Origin: Flavobacterium alkalisoli
Lineage (GTDB): Bacteria > Bacteroidota > Bacteroidia > Flavobacteriales > Flavobacteriaceae
DNA length: 64,000 nt
Direction of reading: 5' to 3'
Assembly: GCF_008000935.1 (NCBI RefSeq)
Contig: NZ_CP042831.1
Coordinates: 620,001 to 684,000, forward strand
Positions 35,715-45,245 of the stretch are shown piece by piece. A model generated the notes under the pieces. The model did no database searches and was not told the DNA's origin. It was given only the letters and a program-made list of their open reading frames with translations. How positions within the stretch are numbered: position 1 is the first letter of the stretch; each line of letters starts with the position of its first letter. The position numbers and the translations under genes were made by a program.

Positions 35715-36656
35715 ATGTCATACGTAGAGCCGGAAGCTAAGATATTTTCATGTTCTAACAGTGAATACCTGGCAGAAAAAATCGCTAAAAGTTATGGAAC
35801 TGAATTAGGAAAAATTACTTTTTCACAATACAGTGACGGTGAGTTTCAGCCATCATTCGAAGAGTCTATAAGAGGACTTCGCGTTTTCCTTGTATGCTCT
35901 ACATTCCCAAGTTCAGACAACTTAATGGAATTATTGCTAATGATTGATGCTGCAAAAAGAGCTTCTGCAAGACACATTACAGCAGTAATACCTTATTTTG
36001 GATGGGCAAGACAGGACAGAAAAGACAAACCAAGGGTTCCCATAGGAGCTAAGCTTGTTGCTAAGCTTCTTGAATCGGCAGGTGCTACAAGAATTATGAC
36101 CATGGATCTTCATGCAGACCAGATTCAGGGCTTTTTCGAAAAACCGGTAGACCACCTGTTTGCTTCTACAATATTCTTACCATACGTTAAGAGTCTTAAC
36201 CTTGAAAACCTAACAATTGCGTCTCCGGACATGGGTGGATCTAAAAGGGCTTACGCATACTCTAAATTCTTAGGATCTGACGTAGTTATCTGCTACAAAC
36301 AGAGAAAAGAGGCTAACGTTATCGAAACTATGGAGGTTATTGGTGATGTTAGAGGACGTAACATTATCCTTGTTGACGACATGGTTGACACAGGAGGTAC
36401 ACTTACAAAAGCTGCCGACATGATGATGGAAAGAGGTGCATTAAGCGTAAGAGCTATATGTACACACGCTATACTATCGGGTAATGCTTATGAGAAAATC
36501 GAAAACTCTCAGCTTCTTGAGCTGATTGTTACAGATAGTATTCCGCTTAAAAAAGAGAGCAGCAAAATACGTGTAGTAACATGTGCTGACCTGTTTGCTG
36601 ATGTAATGCACAAAGTACACAGCAACAACTCTATAAGCGGTAAATTTTTAATGTAA
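35715..36656 (+). CDS. prs: Ribose-phosphate pyrophosphokinase (PRPP synthetase)
   Basis: Makes PRPP from ribose 5-phosphate and ATP for purine, pyrimidine, His and Trp synthesis. 313 residues, close to the family norm. Visible motifs: KIFSCSNSEYLAEKIAKSYG at the N-terminus, YFGWARQDRKDKPRVPIGAKL (flexible loop), MDLHADQIQGFF and the PRPP loop NIILVDDMVDTGGTL. The rplY gene follows 26 bp later, probably in the same operon, as in many bacteria. Confidence 0.96.
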   Translation: MSYVEPEAKIFSCSNSEYLAEKIAKSYGTELGKITFSQYSDGEFQPSFEESIRGLRVFLVCSTFPSSDNLMELLLMIDAAKRASARHITAVIPYFGWARQDRKDKPRVPIGAKLVAKLLESAGATRIMTMDLHADQIQGFFEKPVDHLFASTIFLPYVKSLNLENLTIASPDMGGSKRAYAYSKFLGSDVVICYKQRKEANVIETMEVIGDVRGRNIILVDDMVDTGGTLTKAADMMMERGALSVRAICTHAILSGNAYEKIENSQLLELIVTDSIPLKKESSKIRVVTCADLFADVMHKVHSNNSISGKFLM

Positions 36657-36682
36657 TTTTTTATTAATTAATATATTTCAAA

Positions 36683-37288
36683 ATGAAATCAATTACGATC
36701 AAAGGATCTGAAAGAGAAAGCGTGGGTAAAGCGGCAACGCGTACGGCACGTAATGCTGGAATGGTTCCTTGCGTGTTATACGGAGGAGATCAGCCAGTAC
36801 ACTTTACTGCAGACGAAAAAGGATTTAAAAACCTGGTTTACACTCCAAACGTACACACTGTGGTAATTGAACTTGCCGGTAAAACTTACAACGCTATCCT
36901 ACAGGATATACAGTTTCACCCGGTATCTGACAAAATTTTACACATTGACTTCTATCAGTTAAATGCTGAGAAAGAAATCACTATGGAAGTTCCTGTAAAA
37001 GTTGTTGGTAACTCTAAAGGTGTTATGGCTGGTGGTGTTTTACGTCTTAACCAACGTAAACTTAAAGTTAGAGCTTTACCTGCTAACCTTCCTGACTTTG
37101 TTGAGGCTAACATTACAAACCTTGAAATGGGTAACAAACTTTATGTTACTGAGGTACCTGCAGACAACTTCAAATTACTTCACCCGGACAACACTGTTGT
37201 TGCACAGGTAAGAATTTCACGTGCTGCTATGAAAGCTGCTCAGGAAGCTGCAAAAGCTGCAAAAGATGCAGGAAAGAAGAAAAAATAA
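36683..37288 (+). CDS. rplY: 50S ribosomal protein L25/general stress protein Ctc
   Basis: Binds 5S rRNA in the large ribosomal subunit. 201 residues: an N-terminal L25 domain ([34 protein letters not shown]), then the TL5/Ctc-type C-terminal beta domain ([21 protein letters not shown]), and a tail of Ala/Lys repeats ending in KKKK. The long two-domain form is the Ctc type. Follows prs closely and ends before a strong terminator. Confidence 0.95.
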   Translation: MKSITIKGSERESVGKAATRTARNAGMVPCVLYGGDQPVHFTADEKGFKNLVYTPNVHTVVIELAGKTYNAILQDIQFHPVSDKILHIDFYQLNAEKEITMEVPVKVVGNSKGVMAGGVLRLNQRKLKVRALPANLPDFVEANITNLEMGNKLYVTEVPADNFKLLHPDNTVVAQVRISRAAMKAAQEAAKAAKDAGKKKK

Positions 37289-37308
37289 TTTCTTTTTCAA
37301 TTATACAG

Positions 37309-37337
37309 AAAGCGTCCTTTACGGGACGCTTTTTTTA
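37309..37337 (+). terminator. Terminator of prs-rplY
   Basis: AAAGCGTCC pairs with GGACGCTTT, with a 6-nt loop and a T-run to 37337. Confidence 0.92.
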
Positions 37338-37366
37338 TTTAAGGCAAAGTTGCCTATTTTTGAAGC

Positions 37367-37990
37367 ATGAAATGGCTTACAAATCTCTTTAAACAAAACA
37401 AGACAGCTGAGAGTATCGACCCCATGAAAAAATATCTTATAGCAGGCCTGGGCAATATAGGTGCCGAATATGTAAATACACGCCACAACATTGGCTTTAA
37501 AGTAGTAGACCGACTGGCACAACAGGAAGGTGTACAATTTGAAACAGCAAAACTGGGTGCTATTGCCGAAGTAAAAATAAAAGGAAGGACACTTATCCTT
37601 TTAAAGCCTAACACCTACATGAACCTGAGCGGTAAAGCCATAAAATACTGGCTGGAAAAAGAGAACATACCGAAGGAAAACCTGCTTGTGGTTACCGATG
37701 ACCTAAACCTTGCTTTTGGCACCATAAGGATTAAGGCAAAAGGAAGTGACGGAGGCCATAACGGACTTAAAAACACTCAACTGCTACTTAACTCTAACGA
37801 GTATGCACGCTTTCGTTTCGGCATAAGCGATGAGTTTAAAAAAGGCCAGCAGGTAGACTATGTTTTAGGCGAATGGAGCGAGGAAGAAAAAGCTAAACTT
37901 CCGGAAAGACTTGACATGGCATCAGAAGCTATTAAGTCATTTGCTTTGGCAGGACTAAACAATACCATGAATACTTTTAATGGTAAATAA
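37367..37990 (+). CDS. pth: Peptidyl-tRNA hydrolase
   Basis: Recycles peptidyl-tRNA dropped by ribosomes. 207 residues: [26 protein letters not shown] includes the catalytic His, then [14 protein letters not shown] with the substrate Asn, [26 protein letters not shown] and the C-terminal YVLGEW. The ATG at 37367 adds 19 residues before [11 protein letters not shown]; the ATG at 37424 is an alternative start. Follows rplY, a usual neighbour. Confidence 0.95.
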   Translation: MKWLTNLFKQNKTAESIDPMKKYLIAGLGNIGAEYVNTRHNIGFKVVDRLAQQEGVQFETAKLGAIAEVKIKGRTLILLKPNTYMNLSGKAIKYWLEKENIPKENLLVVTDDLNLAFGTIRIKAKGSDGGHNGLKNTQLLLNSNEYARFRFGISDEFKKGQQVDYVLGEWSEEEKAKLPERLDMASEAIKSFALAGLNNTMNTFNGK

Positions 37991-38067
37991 ATTATAAACA
38001 GGCTACCGCTTTAATCTTTAATATGTAATTTGGCTTAAAGTTTGTTTTTACAATTAAAAAACACAGT

Positions 38068-38562
38068 ATGAAAAAAATTATCCTATCAATAGCATTTGTA
38101 ACAGCATTAGCATCTTGCGGGAGCCAGAATACGGTTTTAAAATCAGGAAACTACAATCTTGAAAGCAACTGCCCTACTCAGGGAACATGTTTGTTTGAAG
38201 TGCTTAAAGACAGTAGTCTTGTGTACAAACAAAACGGGGCAGGTAAACTGTATTATGAATCTCAGGCACAGGAAGGCAAAAGTATTTTAAAGTACACCTA
38301 CACCAAAACACCTAACCAACAGGCTCAGGATGATTTTTACAGAGAAGAAGTAATTATTGAAACAACAAGTGATGTAGCTTCTTTAAACAGGGATAGTGAA
38401 ATTAAAATGCTTTTCGGGGTATTTTGCTACTGCAAAGATATCGCAGGTTACCGTGAGGTTAAAGACGGTTATGCAGAATATAAAGACGGAAAAGTTATTA
38501 TAACACTACCTGACGTTATCCAAAACCAAAAGACAAAGACAATAATAGCAGATATAAAATAA
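38068..38562 (+). CDS. Hypothetical lipoprotein
   Basis: A 164-residue exported lipoprotein. The signal MKKIILSIAFVTALASC gives a lipobox with Cys at residue 17. The mature part is beta-rich, with four further Cys (SNCPTQGTC and FCYCKD), which may form disulfides in the periplasm. No family is recognised. It is the last gene before a bidirectional terminator, convergent with the secreted protease. Confidence 0.75.
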   Translation: MKKIILSIAFVTALASCGSQNTVLKSGNYNLESNCPTQGTCLFEVLKDSSLVYKQNGAGKLYYESQAQEGKSILKYTYTKTPNQQAQDDFYREEVIIETTSDVASLNRDSEIKMLFGVFCYCKDIAGYREVKDGYAEYKDGKVIITLPDVIQNQKTKTIIADIK

Positions 38563-38592
38563 AAAAGAGGCGCTTTATAAGGCGCCTCTTTT
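38563..38592. terminator. Bidirectional terminator
   Basis: AAAAGAGGCGC and GCGCCTCTTTT form an 11-bp perfect stem with an 8-nt loop, between convergent genes. Confidence 0.92.
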
Positions 38593-38606
38593 ATTTATCG
38601 TGATTA

Positions 38607-40868
38607 TTACTGAACCACTATCTTCTTAACTTCTTTTCTGCTGCCATCCTGAACAGAAACAAGATAAATTCCGGATTGTACTCCCTGTAAATTTATATCA
38701 CTAGAGAAAGTTCCTGTATTTGCATAGTTGTTTGACAAAATCTGTCTTCCTCTCATATCATACACAGCTACATTAATATCATTTGCTGTAGCAGAAGTGA
38801 ATGATATGGTAAAGTTACCATTGTTAGGATTAGGATATAAAGCAAAGCCATTAAGACCAAACTCTTCATTATCTAACAATTCAATAGCAAAAGGAATACT
38901 ATTAACAGCATAATACACATTGTCTACAGCTCTAACCATTACCCTGCAGTTTTGAGACTCAGGAAGAGTAGTTGGTACCGTAAAAGTTTCAATACCGTCA
39001 TTTGGTGTATTTTCAATAAACATCTCAAATGTCTGTCCACCATCAGTAGAAAGAAGTATATCAACATTTGTAGTAAACATAGGAGTCTGGTCAGTTCCTG
39101 CAACATCCCATGTTATTGTTTCAGTTGTATTAGTTTGCCAAACCTCAGTAAATCCATGCTGAGAAGTTACAGCAAAAGGCCCTATGTCACCTAAAACAAC
39201 AATCTGTTTATTAATCCTCGCTGTTTGTCCACCATTTGGAACCGCATTATCCCTTACAGTAAGAGCAAAGTTAAGCGTTCTTCCCACGATAGGGATAACC
39301 TGCCATTGAGGAGAAAGATTATTATCTAAAACATCTTCAAGAGGAGGGAAATATCTTTCCGGAACATCAACCGGGCTTAAAGACCTGAACATTGGAGCAT
39401 CATTGGATAAAGGCGATGGAGACCCAACCACAATAGAACCATTTGCATCGGTCTCTTCCCAACAGTAGGTAAGTGCATCACCATCAGCATCAGTAGCAGT
39501 AGCCGTCAAAACAAATGCTGTTGCCCTAGGTATATATGTACCCCCCTGAAAACCTATTTCAGGAGCAGCATTATTATTATCTGTCTCTTCTGCACAGTTT
39601 ATTGAGCTTATAAAAGAAAATACTTCTCCTATACTTACTGCATGAAAATATGCATCAGAATTTTCCTGTACGTCGGCATTTGCACAAATACCGGCATAAC
39701 CCATAATAGTAGTACCACTACCTGGCTCTACTGCTGTTTGAGCACTACGGTTTCCGTTACAAGAACCCGAATTTCCTCCACTTGCATTAAAAGTATGTCT
39801 TGCCGAAAACTGGTGACCCATTTCGTGGCAAACATAATCTACATCATAAGAATCTCCTACAGGATTAGAGCTACCGGTTACACCTCTCGCTTTACTGTTA
39901 CTGCAAACACAACCTAATTGTGCTATACCTCCACCACCGGTACTTACTACGTGGCCAATATCATAATTTGAAAAACCAATATTCCCATCAATAACACTTT
40001 GCACCTCACTTAACAAAGTACTTCCATTTTCGTTAGAAAAAGGATTAGAACCTGAAGTAACAAAAATTACACTCTCATTATTAGGTATAATTTCCATAGT
40101 TATGGCAAAATCTTTTTCATAAATACCATTAACTCTTGTCATGGTAACATTCATAGCCGCTAAAACAGCAGCCTTTTTCTCAGCTGTTGTACCGCTGGCA
40201 GCTCCCGCCGCAGTAAAGTGGTATTGTGCATAAGTGTAAGTACAAGCCATTGCCAGCCTGTAAGTTCTTAAAACACCATCGTTAGACTGAGTATTTTTTA
40301 CATTAAATTTCTGACCAAACTCAACTGCATCATCCGCTTCAGCTGTTTCACAGTCAAAAGACCTTCCGCCTGTAAGGCTAGATTTTTTATATAAGATATA
40401 ATTTTGAAGATCCTTAGTATAAGTATCTATATAATAAGTTCCCTTTGTTGAAAAGGTAATTGTATGTAAACCAAAAATAGTGGTGCTGAAACGAATTGTA
40501 GATGTAGGGTTATCAATTCCTTTACCAACATAAGATTGTATTTCAGGATGATTTGAAGCAAGATCAGGATGCATTACTGATGCCTCATAAATCCTGAATC
40601 TTTCCAGTTGCCCTTCAAGATTAGGAAAAGAGACAATTACCTGAGATTCACCTGAAAAATTCTTTCTTGACGGAGCAGACGAAAGTACGTTTTTCATCGC
40701 TTCAAAATTCAGATGGTACAACTGATATTCAACCGGCATATCAGCACGATCTGTTTTTTCATAAGATACTAAACGCTCTTCTGATGTTTCACTCCATAGA
40801 TTTGATTGAGAATAGCCCCATGCAGACTGCATGATAACTATCAAAATAATTAATAGCTTTTTTGTCAT
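38607..40868 (-). CDS. Secreted reprolysin-like zinc metalloprotease with T9SS sorting domain
   Basis: A 753-residue exported protease. Signal peptide (LLIILIVIMQSAWGYSQ), an N-terminal propeptide-like part (about residues 25-200), then a metzincin catalytic domain with HEMGHQFSARH (H348, E349, H352, H358) and a Met-turn region GTTIMGYAG. Later come fibronectin/immunoglobulin-like stretches and, at the end, a type IX secretion C-terminal domain: LYPNPNNGNFTISF, VAVYDMRGRQIL and a closing KEVKKIVVQ. It should pass the outer membrane through T9SS, with the tail cut or attached to the surface. Protein substrate unknown. Transcribed alone, ending at a shared terminator. Confidence 0.93.
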   Translation of the reverse strand: MTKKLLIILIVIMQSAWGYSQSNLWSETSEERLVSYEKTDRADMPVEYQLYHLNFEAMKNVLSSAPSRKNFSGESQVIVSFPNLEGQLERFRIYEASVMHPDLASNHPEIQSYVGKGIDNPTSTIRFSTTIFGLHTITFSTKGTYYIDTYTKDLQNYILYKKSSLTGGRSFDCETAEADDAVEFGQKFNVKNTQSNDGVLRTYRLAMACTYTYAQYHFTAAGAASGTTAEKKAAVLAAMNVTMTRVNGIYEKDFAITMEIIPNNESVIFVTSGSNPFSNENGSTLLSEVQSVIDGNIGFSNYDIGHVVSTGGGGIAQLGCVCSNSKARGVTGSSNPVGDSYDVDYVCHEMGHQFSARHTFNASGGNSGSCNGNRSAQTAVEPGSGTTIMGYAGICANADVQENSDAYFHAVSIGEVFSFISSINCAEETDNNNAAPEIGFQGGTYIPRATAFVLTATATDADGDALTYCWEETDANGSIVVGSPSPLSNDAPMFRSLSPVDVPERYFPPLEDVLDNNLSPQWQVIPIVGRTLNFALTVRDNAVPNGGQTARINKQIVVLGDIGPFAVTSQHGFTEVWQTNTTETITWDVAGTDQTPMFTTNVDILLSTDGGQTFEMFIENTPNDGIETFTVPTTLPESQNCRVMVRAVDNVYYAVNSIPFAIELLDNEEFGLNGFALYPNPNNGNFTISFTSATANDINVAVYDMRGRQILSNNYANTGTFSSDINLQGVQSGIYLVSVQDGSRKEVKKIVVQ

Positions 40869-41061
40869 TGTAATAGTAGTATATTTATCATAGCTGACAA
40901 ATATACTGATTAATGTTACTAAAAATTAGACTTTTAGCCTCAGAAAAATGTTAATTTCTTATTTTCATCGCTAAAAAACTATATTTTAAAATAAAATCTT
41001 CATCATTATTATAATATACCCTCTTCTTATTAAATTTGCTTTATCATAACTCTATTAGCCT

Positions 41062-41997
41062 TTGAAAATCTTCAATTCAATACAGGAATTTAATACCGAT
41101 GTACGAACCATTGTAACACTGGGCACTTTTGACGGTGTGCATAAGGGTCATAAAAGCATCCTGGAAAAAATAACCTCGAGCAGTAAAAAAGCGGGATGCG
41201 AAAATGTATTACTCACATTTTTTCCTCACCCGCGTATGGTGCTTCAGCAAAACACTGATATCAAGTTACTAAACACCATAAAAGAAAAGGCAATGTTACT
41301 GGAAGAGTATGGTATAGATAATCTGATTATCCACCCGTTTGACCATTCTTTTTCACGCCTAACTGCCGAAGAATTTGTAAAAGTCATCCTGGTTGATAAA
41401 CTTAAAGTGCAAAAGATAATAATTGGCTATGATCATAGATTTGGACGTAACAGGACTGCCAATATAGATGATCTTATTATTTTTGGAAAAGACTACAATT
41501 TTGAGGTAGAACAAATATCGGCTCTTGAGATAAACGAAGTATCGGTAAGTTCAACCAAAATAAGAAATGCCTTAAATGCCGGTTATCTGGAAACTGCAAA
41601 CAGGTATTTAGGGTATCCTTACTTTTTAACGGGAACTGTAGTAAAAGGTAAACAACTTGGCAGAACCATAGGTTTCCCAACAGCAAACATACATATAACC
41701 GAAAGTTATAAGCTTATACCCATAAAAGGTGTTTATGTTGTTTCTTCTGAAATTAAAGGACAAAAAGTTTTCGGGATGATGAATATAGGCAATAATCCTA
41801 CCGTAGGAGGCGTTGCAGAGTCTATAGAAGTACACTTCTTTAATTTTAATGCTGATATATATGATTCTGAAATAAGGGTCAACATACACTACAGGATACG
41901 TGACGAAATCAAATTCCCCAGTGTAAACCACCTGAAAGATCAGCTTATGGAAGACCAGAAAATATCACTGGAATATATTTCTCAAAAACTGTCATGA
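41062..41997 (+). CDS. ribF: Bifunctional riboflavin kinase/FAD synthetase (TTG start)
   Basis: Makes FMN and then FAD from riboflavin. 311 residues: the N-terminal adenylyltransferase has GTFDGVHKGHKSIL (HxGH-like) and IIGYDHRFGRNRT, then VSSTKIRNAL; the C-terminal kinase has GRTIGFPTANI and a VHFFNFNADIY end. The start is TTG at 41062: an in-frame TAG stands two codons upstream and there is no ATG before the catalytic motif, so TTG is forced unless the gene is truncated. The stop overlaps the next start (ATGA). Confidence 0.93.
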   Translation: MKIFNSIQEFNTDVRTIVTLGTFDGVHKGHKSILEKITSSSKKAGCENVLLTFFPHPRMVLQQNTDIKLLNTIKEKAMLLEEYGIDNLIIHPFDHSFSRLTAEEFVKVILVDKLKVQKIIIGYDHRFGRNRTANIDDLIIFGKDYNFEVEQISALEINEVSVSSTKIRNALNAGYLETANRYLGYPYFLTGTVVKGKQLGRTIGFPTANIHITESYKLIPIKGVYVVSSEIKGQKVFGMMNIGNNPTVGGVAESIEVHFFNFNADIYDSEIRVNIHYRIRDEIKFPSVNHLKDQLMEDQKISLEYISQKLS

Positions 41998-43331
41998 AAA
42001 ATTACCTTTTCCGGCAAATAGACAATGCCCCTCTTATTGTTTTCAGGATATTCTTCGGGTTCCTGCTCGCCTGCGAAACCTTTGGTGCTATCTTAACCGG
42101 ATGGGTAAAAGAAAATTTTATAGATGTAGAATTTACATTTTCACATATTGGGCTTGACTGGTTACAGCCTCTGCCGGGAATAGGAATGTATTTTTACTTT
42201 TGCCTTATGGGTGTTTTAGGCCTATTGGTTATGGCAGGCTATAAATACAGATGGACATTAGGTGCCTACACCCTACTTTGGGCCGGTGTGTATTTTATGC
42301 AAAAAACATCTTACAACAACCATTACTACCTTCTTTTACTGGTTTGTATAATAATGTGGTTTTTGCCGGCCAATACTTATGCCTCGCTAGACGCTAAACA
42401 AAAATCTTCTGTCAAAAGCCTTACAATGCCAGCATGGTGTTCGTGGGTTATGATAACTCAGGTAACCATAGTATACTTTTTTGCTACTATAGCAAAATTC
42501 TACCCCGGATGGCTTGACGGAACGTTTACTAAAAACCTGCTGGATCGTTCGGTTACAATTCCTGTACTACATGATATTTTTACCCAAAAATGGTTCTACC
42601 TTTTTATTGCCTATGCAGGTATAGCATTCGATTTGCTTGTAGTGCCATTGCTCCTGTTTAAAAAAACCAGGACCTGGGCTTTTATCGCTTCACTAATATT
42701 CCACCTTTTCAACTCCATAACATTACAAATAGGGATATTTCCGTTTTTTGCCTTAAGTTTTGTAGTATTCTTTTATCCTCCGGAAAAAATAAGAAGCATT
42801 TTCTTTAAAAAGAAACCTGTTATTACTGAGGAAATCGCACTAAAAGGCAGTCCTTATAAAACAACACTGTATTATTTTTTTATACCTTATTTAATAGTAC
42901 AGCTAGCTTTACCGCTAAGGCATCATTTGATAAAAGGCGATGTATTTTGGACTGAAGAGGGCCACCGCCTTAGCTGGCGAATGATGCTTCGCACCCGTAA
43001 CGGATATACAACCTACAAGGTAGTTGACAAAAAAACAGGTAAACCTATACCTTACAATGTACATACAAAAATGACCCGTAAGCAATATAACAGTATGTGC
43101 ACTAAACCTGATATGATATGGCAATTTGCCCAACGTATTAAAAAAGAACAGGCACAAAAAGGGATTGACGTAGCTATTTATGCACAAACTGAAGCTGCAG
43201 TAAACGGAGCTCCTCTCAAAAAACTTATCAACTCTACAGTAGATTTGGGCGAGGCAGAGTGGCATTATTTCTCCCATTCACCATGGATAATACTCTATGA
43301 AGACATGGAATCCGTTCAAAAACAACCTTAA
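41994..43331 (+). CDS. HTTM domain membrane protein (gamma-carboxylase-like)
   Basis: A 445-residue protein beginning inside the ribF stop codon, so probably coupled. Eight or so membrane helices fill residues 1-300, with the HTTM-type opening FRIFFGFLLACETFGAIL and the motif KTSYNNHYYLLLLVCIIMWFLPAN. The C-terminal 140 residues are soluble (RTRNGYTTYKVVDKKTGKPIP). Relatives are labelled vitamin-K-dependent gamma-carboxylase-like or HTTM; the bacterial function is not established. Nothing in the neighbourhood fixes the role. Confidence 0.8.
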   Translation: MKNYLFRQIDNAPLIVFRIFFGFLLACETFGAILTGWVKENFIDVEFTFSHIGLDWLQPLPGIGMYFYFCLMGVLGLLVMAGYKYRWTLGAYTLLWAGVYFMQKTSYNNHYYLLLLVCIIMWFLPANTYASLDAKQKSSVKSLTMPAWCSWVMITQVTIVYFFATIAKFYPGWLDGTFTKNLLDRSVTIPVLHDIFTQKWFYLFIAYAGIAFDLLVVPLLLFKKTRTWAFIASLIFHLFNSITLQIGIFPFFALSFVVFFYPPEKIRSIFFKKKPVITEEIALKGSPYKTTLYYFFIPYLIVQLALPLRHHLIKGDVFWTEEGHRLSWRMMLRTRNGYTTYKVVDKKTGKPIPYNVHTKMTRKQYNSMCTKPDMIWQFAQRIKKEQAQKGIDVAIYAQTEAAVNGAPLKKLINSTVDLGEAEWHYFSHSPWIILYEDMESVQKQP

Positions 43332-43517
43332 TCCTCAATTATAAGAGTCATACTTCTTGTATTAAAATTTTATTAATTCTCTTACTTTTTTGCCTTTTTA
43401 TAGCTAAATTTCGGAATAAATCGCAATAGACTTTGACTAGCATACTTCCCTCAAAAAGGAGTAATAACAGCCAAAAAAACTGTAACATAATTTATTAACG
43501 AATAAAACACAGCAGCT

Positions 43518-43982
43518 ATGAAAGTTTCGAGGATAATAATTAACGGAATCATTATTTTTATCGGTATTGCACTATTTTTCCTTTTAATGGAAATGTTTGG
43601 CTTAGGAGATAAGATTTACCTAAGGCTTGTAAATTTTGTATTTGTAATATATGGTGTAAACCGAACTATTAAGCAGGATTATGCCGATCATATTGACGGA
43701 TATTTTACTAACTTAAGTTCTGCCTTCTTCACGGCATTTACCAGTCTTGTAATAAGCATATTTGCTTTTATTGCGTATGCAGAATATAAAGGAGGTGAAG
43801 AGTACATACATACCTTTGCAGAAAACTATATTTTTGGAGGTACACCATCGCTTTACCAGTTTTGTATGGGCTTGTTTATAGAAGGTCTTGCGGCTAGTGC
43901 TATAGTATCATTCACATTAATGCAGTTTTGGAAAGATAAGGTTGAAAAAATCAATAAGGTAGACGACCTTAATCATAACTAA
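43518..43982 (+). CDS. Small integral membrane protein, unknown
   Basis: A 154-residue protein with helices near residues 7-30 (IIINGIIIFIGIALFFLLMEMF), 30-50, 68-90 (FTAFTSLVISIFAFIAYAE) and 115-140 (LFIEGLAASAIVSFTLMQFW). No recognised domain. It stands alone in front of bioB with no shared motif. The 186 bp before it hold no other gene. Confidence 0.6.
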   Translation: MKVSRIIINGIIIFIGIALFFLLMEMFGLGDKIYLRLVNFVFVIYGVNRTIKQDYADHIDGYFTNLSSAFFTAFTSLVISIFAFIAYAEYKGGEEYIHTFAENYIFGGTPSLYQFCMGLFIEGLAASAIVSFTLMQFWKDKVEKINKVDDLNHN

Positions 43983-44006
43983 GCAAAGTTTAAAGTGTTT
44001 TTTCGG

Positions 44007-44054
44007 TTGTTAAAACGGAATTTGCTACTTTTGAGCCAACTTTAAAATTCCGTT
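44007..44054 (+). promoter_or_regulatory. bioB promoter flanked by a 10+10 inverted repeat
   Basis: TACTTTTG (44026-44033) is the -7 box, with TTG at 44007-44009 (16 bp spacer, slightly short). AACGGAATTT (44014-44023) and its exact complement AAATTCCGTT (44045-44054) enclose the -7 box, the second arm ending on the base before the ATG. This is the geometry of an operator, plausibly for biotin control; it does not resemble the BirA box as I know it. Confidence 0.55.
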
Positions 44055-45137
44055 ATGAATACAATGAGACACGACTGGACTAAGGAAGAAATAATAGCAT
44101 TATATAATAAACCGCTTATGGACCTGCTTTATGAAGCAGCGTCAGTTCACAGACAATACCATGACCCTAATATAGTACAGGTATCTACCCTGCTTTCCAT
44201 TAAAACAGGAGGATGCCCTGAAGACTGCGGATATTGCCCTCAGGCTGCCCGTTACCATACTGATATAGAAGGCAACGACCTAATGAGTGTACAGCAGGTA
44301 AAAGCACAGGCACTGCGCGCTAAATCAAGCGGATCTTCAAGAGTATGTATGGGTGCTGCATGGAGAAACGTAAAAGACGGACCTGAATTTGATCAGGTAC
44401 TGGAAATGGTAAGAACCATAAACAAACTTGATATGGAAGTTTGTTGTACACTGGGTATGATTACCGAAAATCAGGCTAAGCGCCTTGCCGAAGCCGGTTT
44501 ATATGCTTACAACCACAACCTTGACACATCCGAAGAATATTACAAAGAAGTAATTTCCACACGTGGTTATGAAGACAGGCTACAAACAATAGACAATGTT
44601 AGAAAAACTAACGTTACTGTTTGTAGTGGCGGTATTATAGGAATGGGCGAAAGCGTAGAAGACAGGGCTGGTATGCTTGTAGCACTTGCTTCATTAAGTC
44701 CGCAACCTGAATCAGTTCCAATCAACGCACTTGTAGCTGTAGAAGGTACACCAATGGAGAATGAAAAACCTGTAGAGATATGGGAAATGATAAGAATGGT
44801 AGCTACTACCAGAATCGTTATGCCACAAACTCAGGTAAGACTTTCTGCCGGTAGAACCCAAATGTCGAGAGAAGGACAGGCCATGTGTTTCTTTGCAGGA
44901 GCTAACTCAATCTTTGCAGGAGACAAACTGCTTACAACCCCTAACCCGGATGTAAACGAAGACATGAAGATGTTTGAAATGCTTGGACTTATCCCGCAAA
45001 AGCCTTTCACTAAAAAATCACAGCCTCAAACTGTGGAAGCTCACGATTCAGAATATGCCCCTCTTGGCGAAAAACCAAAATGGACGCGCCCTGGTCACTC
45101 AATTGAACGTAACCTTAAAGCTTCAGGTAAAGCTTAA
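44055..45137 (+). CDS. bioB: Biotin synthase
   Basis: Radical-SAM enzyme inserting sulfur into dethiobiotin, the last step of biotin synthesis. 360 residues; the SAM cluster motif is GGCPEDCGYCPQAARYHT (C54, C58, C61), and YAYNHNLDTSEEYY, CSGGIIGMGE and QVRLSAGRTQM mark the core and [2Fe-2S] site. The other biotin genes are 10-16 kb downstream on the opposite strand, so this is a separate transcription unit ending at a terminator. The ATG at 44055 is used; one three codons on (MRHDW) is also possible. Confidence 0.96.
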   Translation: MNTMRHDWTKEEIIALYNKPLMDLLYEAASVHRQYHDPNIVQVSTLLSIKTGGCPEDCGYCPQAARYHTDIEGNDLMSVQQVKAQALRAKSSGSSRVCMGAAWRNVKDGPEFDQVLEMVRTINKLDMEVCCTLGMITENQAKRLAEAGLYAYNHNLDTSEEYYKEVISTRGYEDRLQTIDNVRKTNVTVCSGGIIGMGESVEDRAGMLVALASLSPQPESVPINALVAVEGTPMENEKPVEIWEMIRMVATTRIVMPQTQVRLSAGRTQMSREGQAMCFFAGANSIFAGDKLLTTPNPDVNEDMKMFEMLGLIPQKPFTKKSQPQTVEAHDSEYAPLGEKPKWTRPGHSIERNLKASGKA

Positions 45138-45157
45138 AAAATACAACTACATATAGT

Positions 45158-45190
45158 AAAGCTTTTCTCAAATTGGGAAAAGCTTTTTTA
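45158..45190 (+). terminator. Terminator of bioB
   Basis: AAAGCTTTTC pairs with GAAAAGCTTT over a 9-nt loop, with a T-run to 45189. Confidence 0.85.
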
Positions 45191-45209
45191 TTTGCATTAA
45201 ATTATAGTT

Positions 45210-45217
45210 TATATTTG
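45210..45217 (+). promoter_or_regulatory. -7 box of TPR/HTH gene
   Basis: TATATTTG matches TAnnTTTG, 28 bp before the GTG start of the gene at 45246. The nearest TTG (45192-45194) is only 15 bp upstream. Confidence 0.45.
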
Positions 45218-45245
45218 GATTGATTAAATCCATCCCTTTTCTTCC

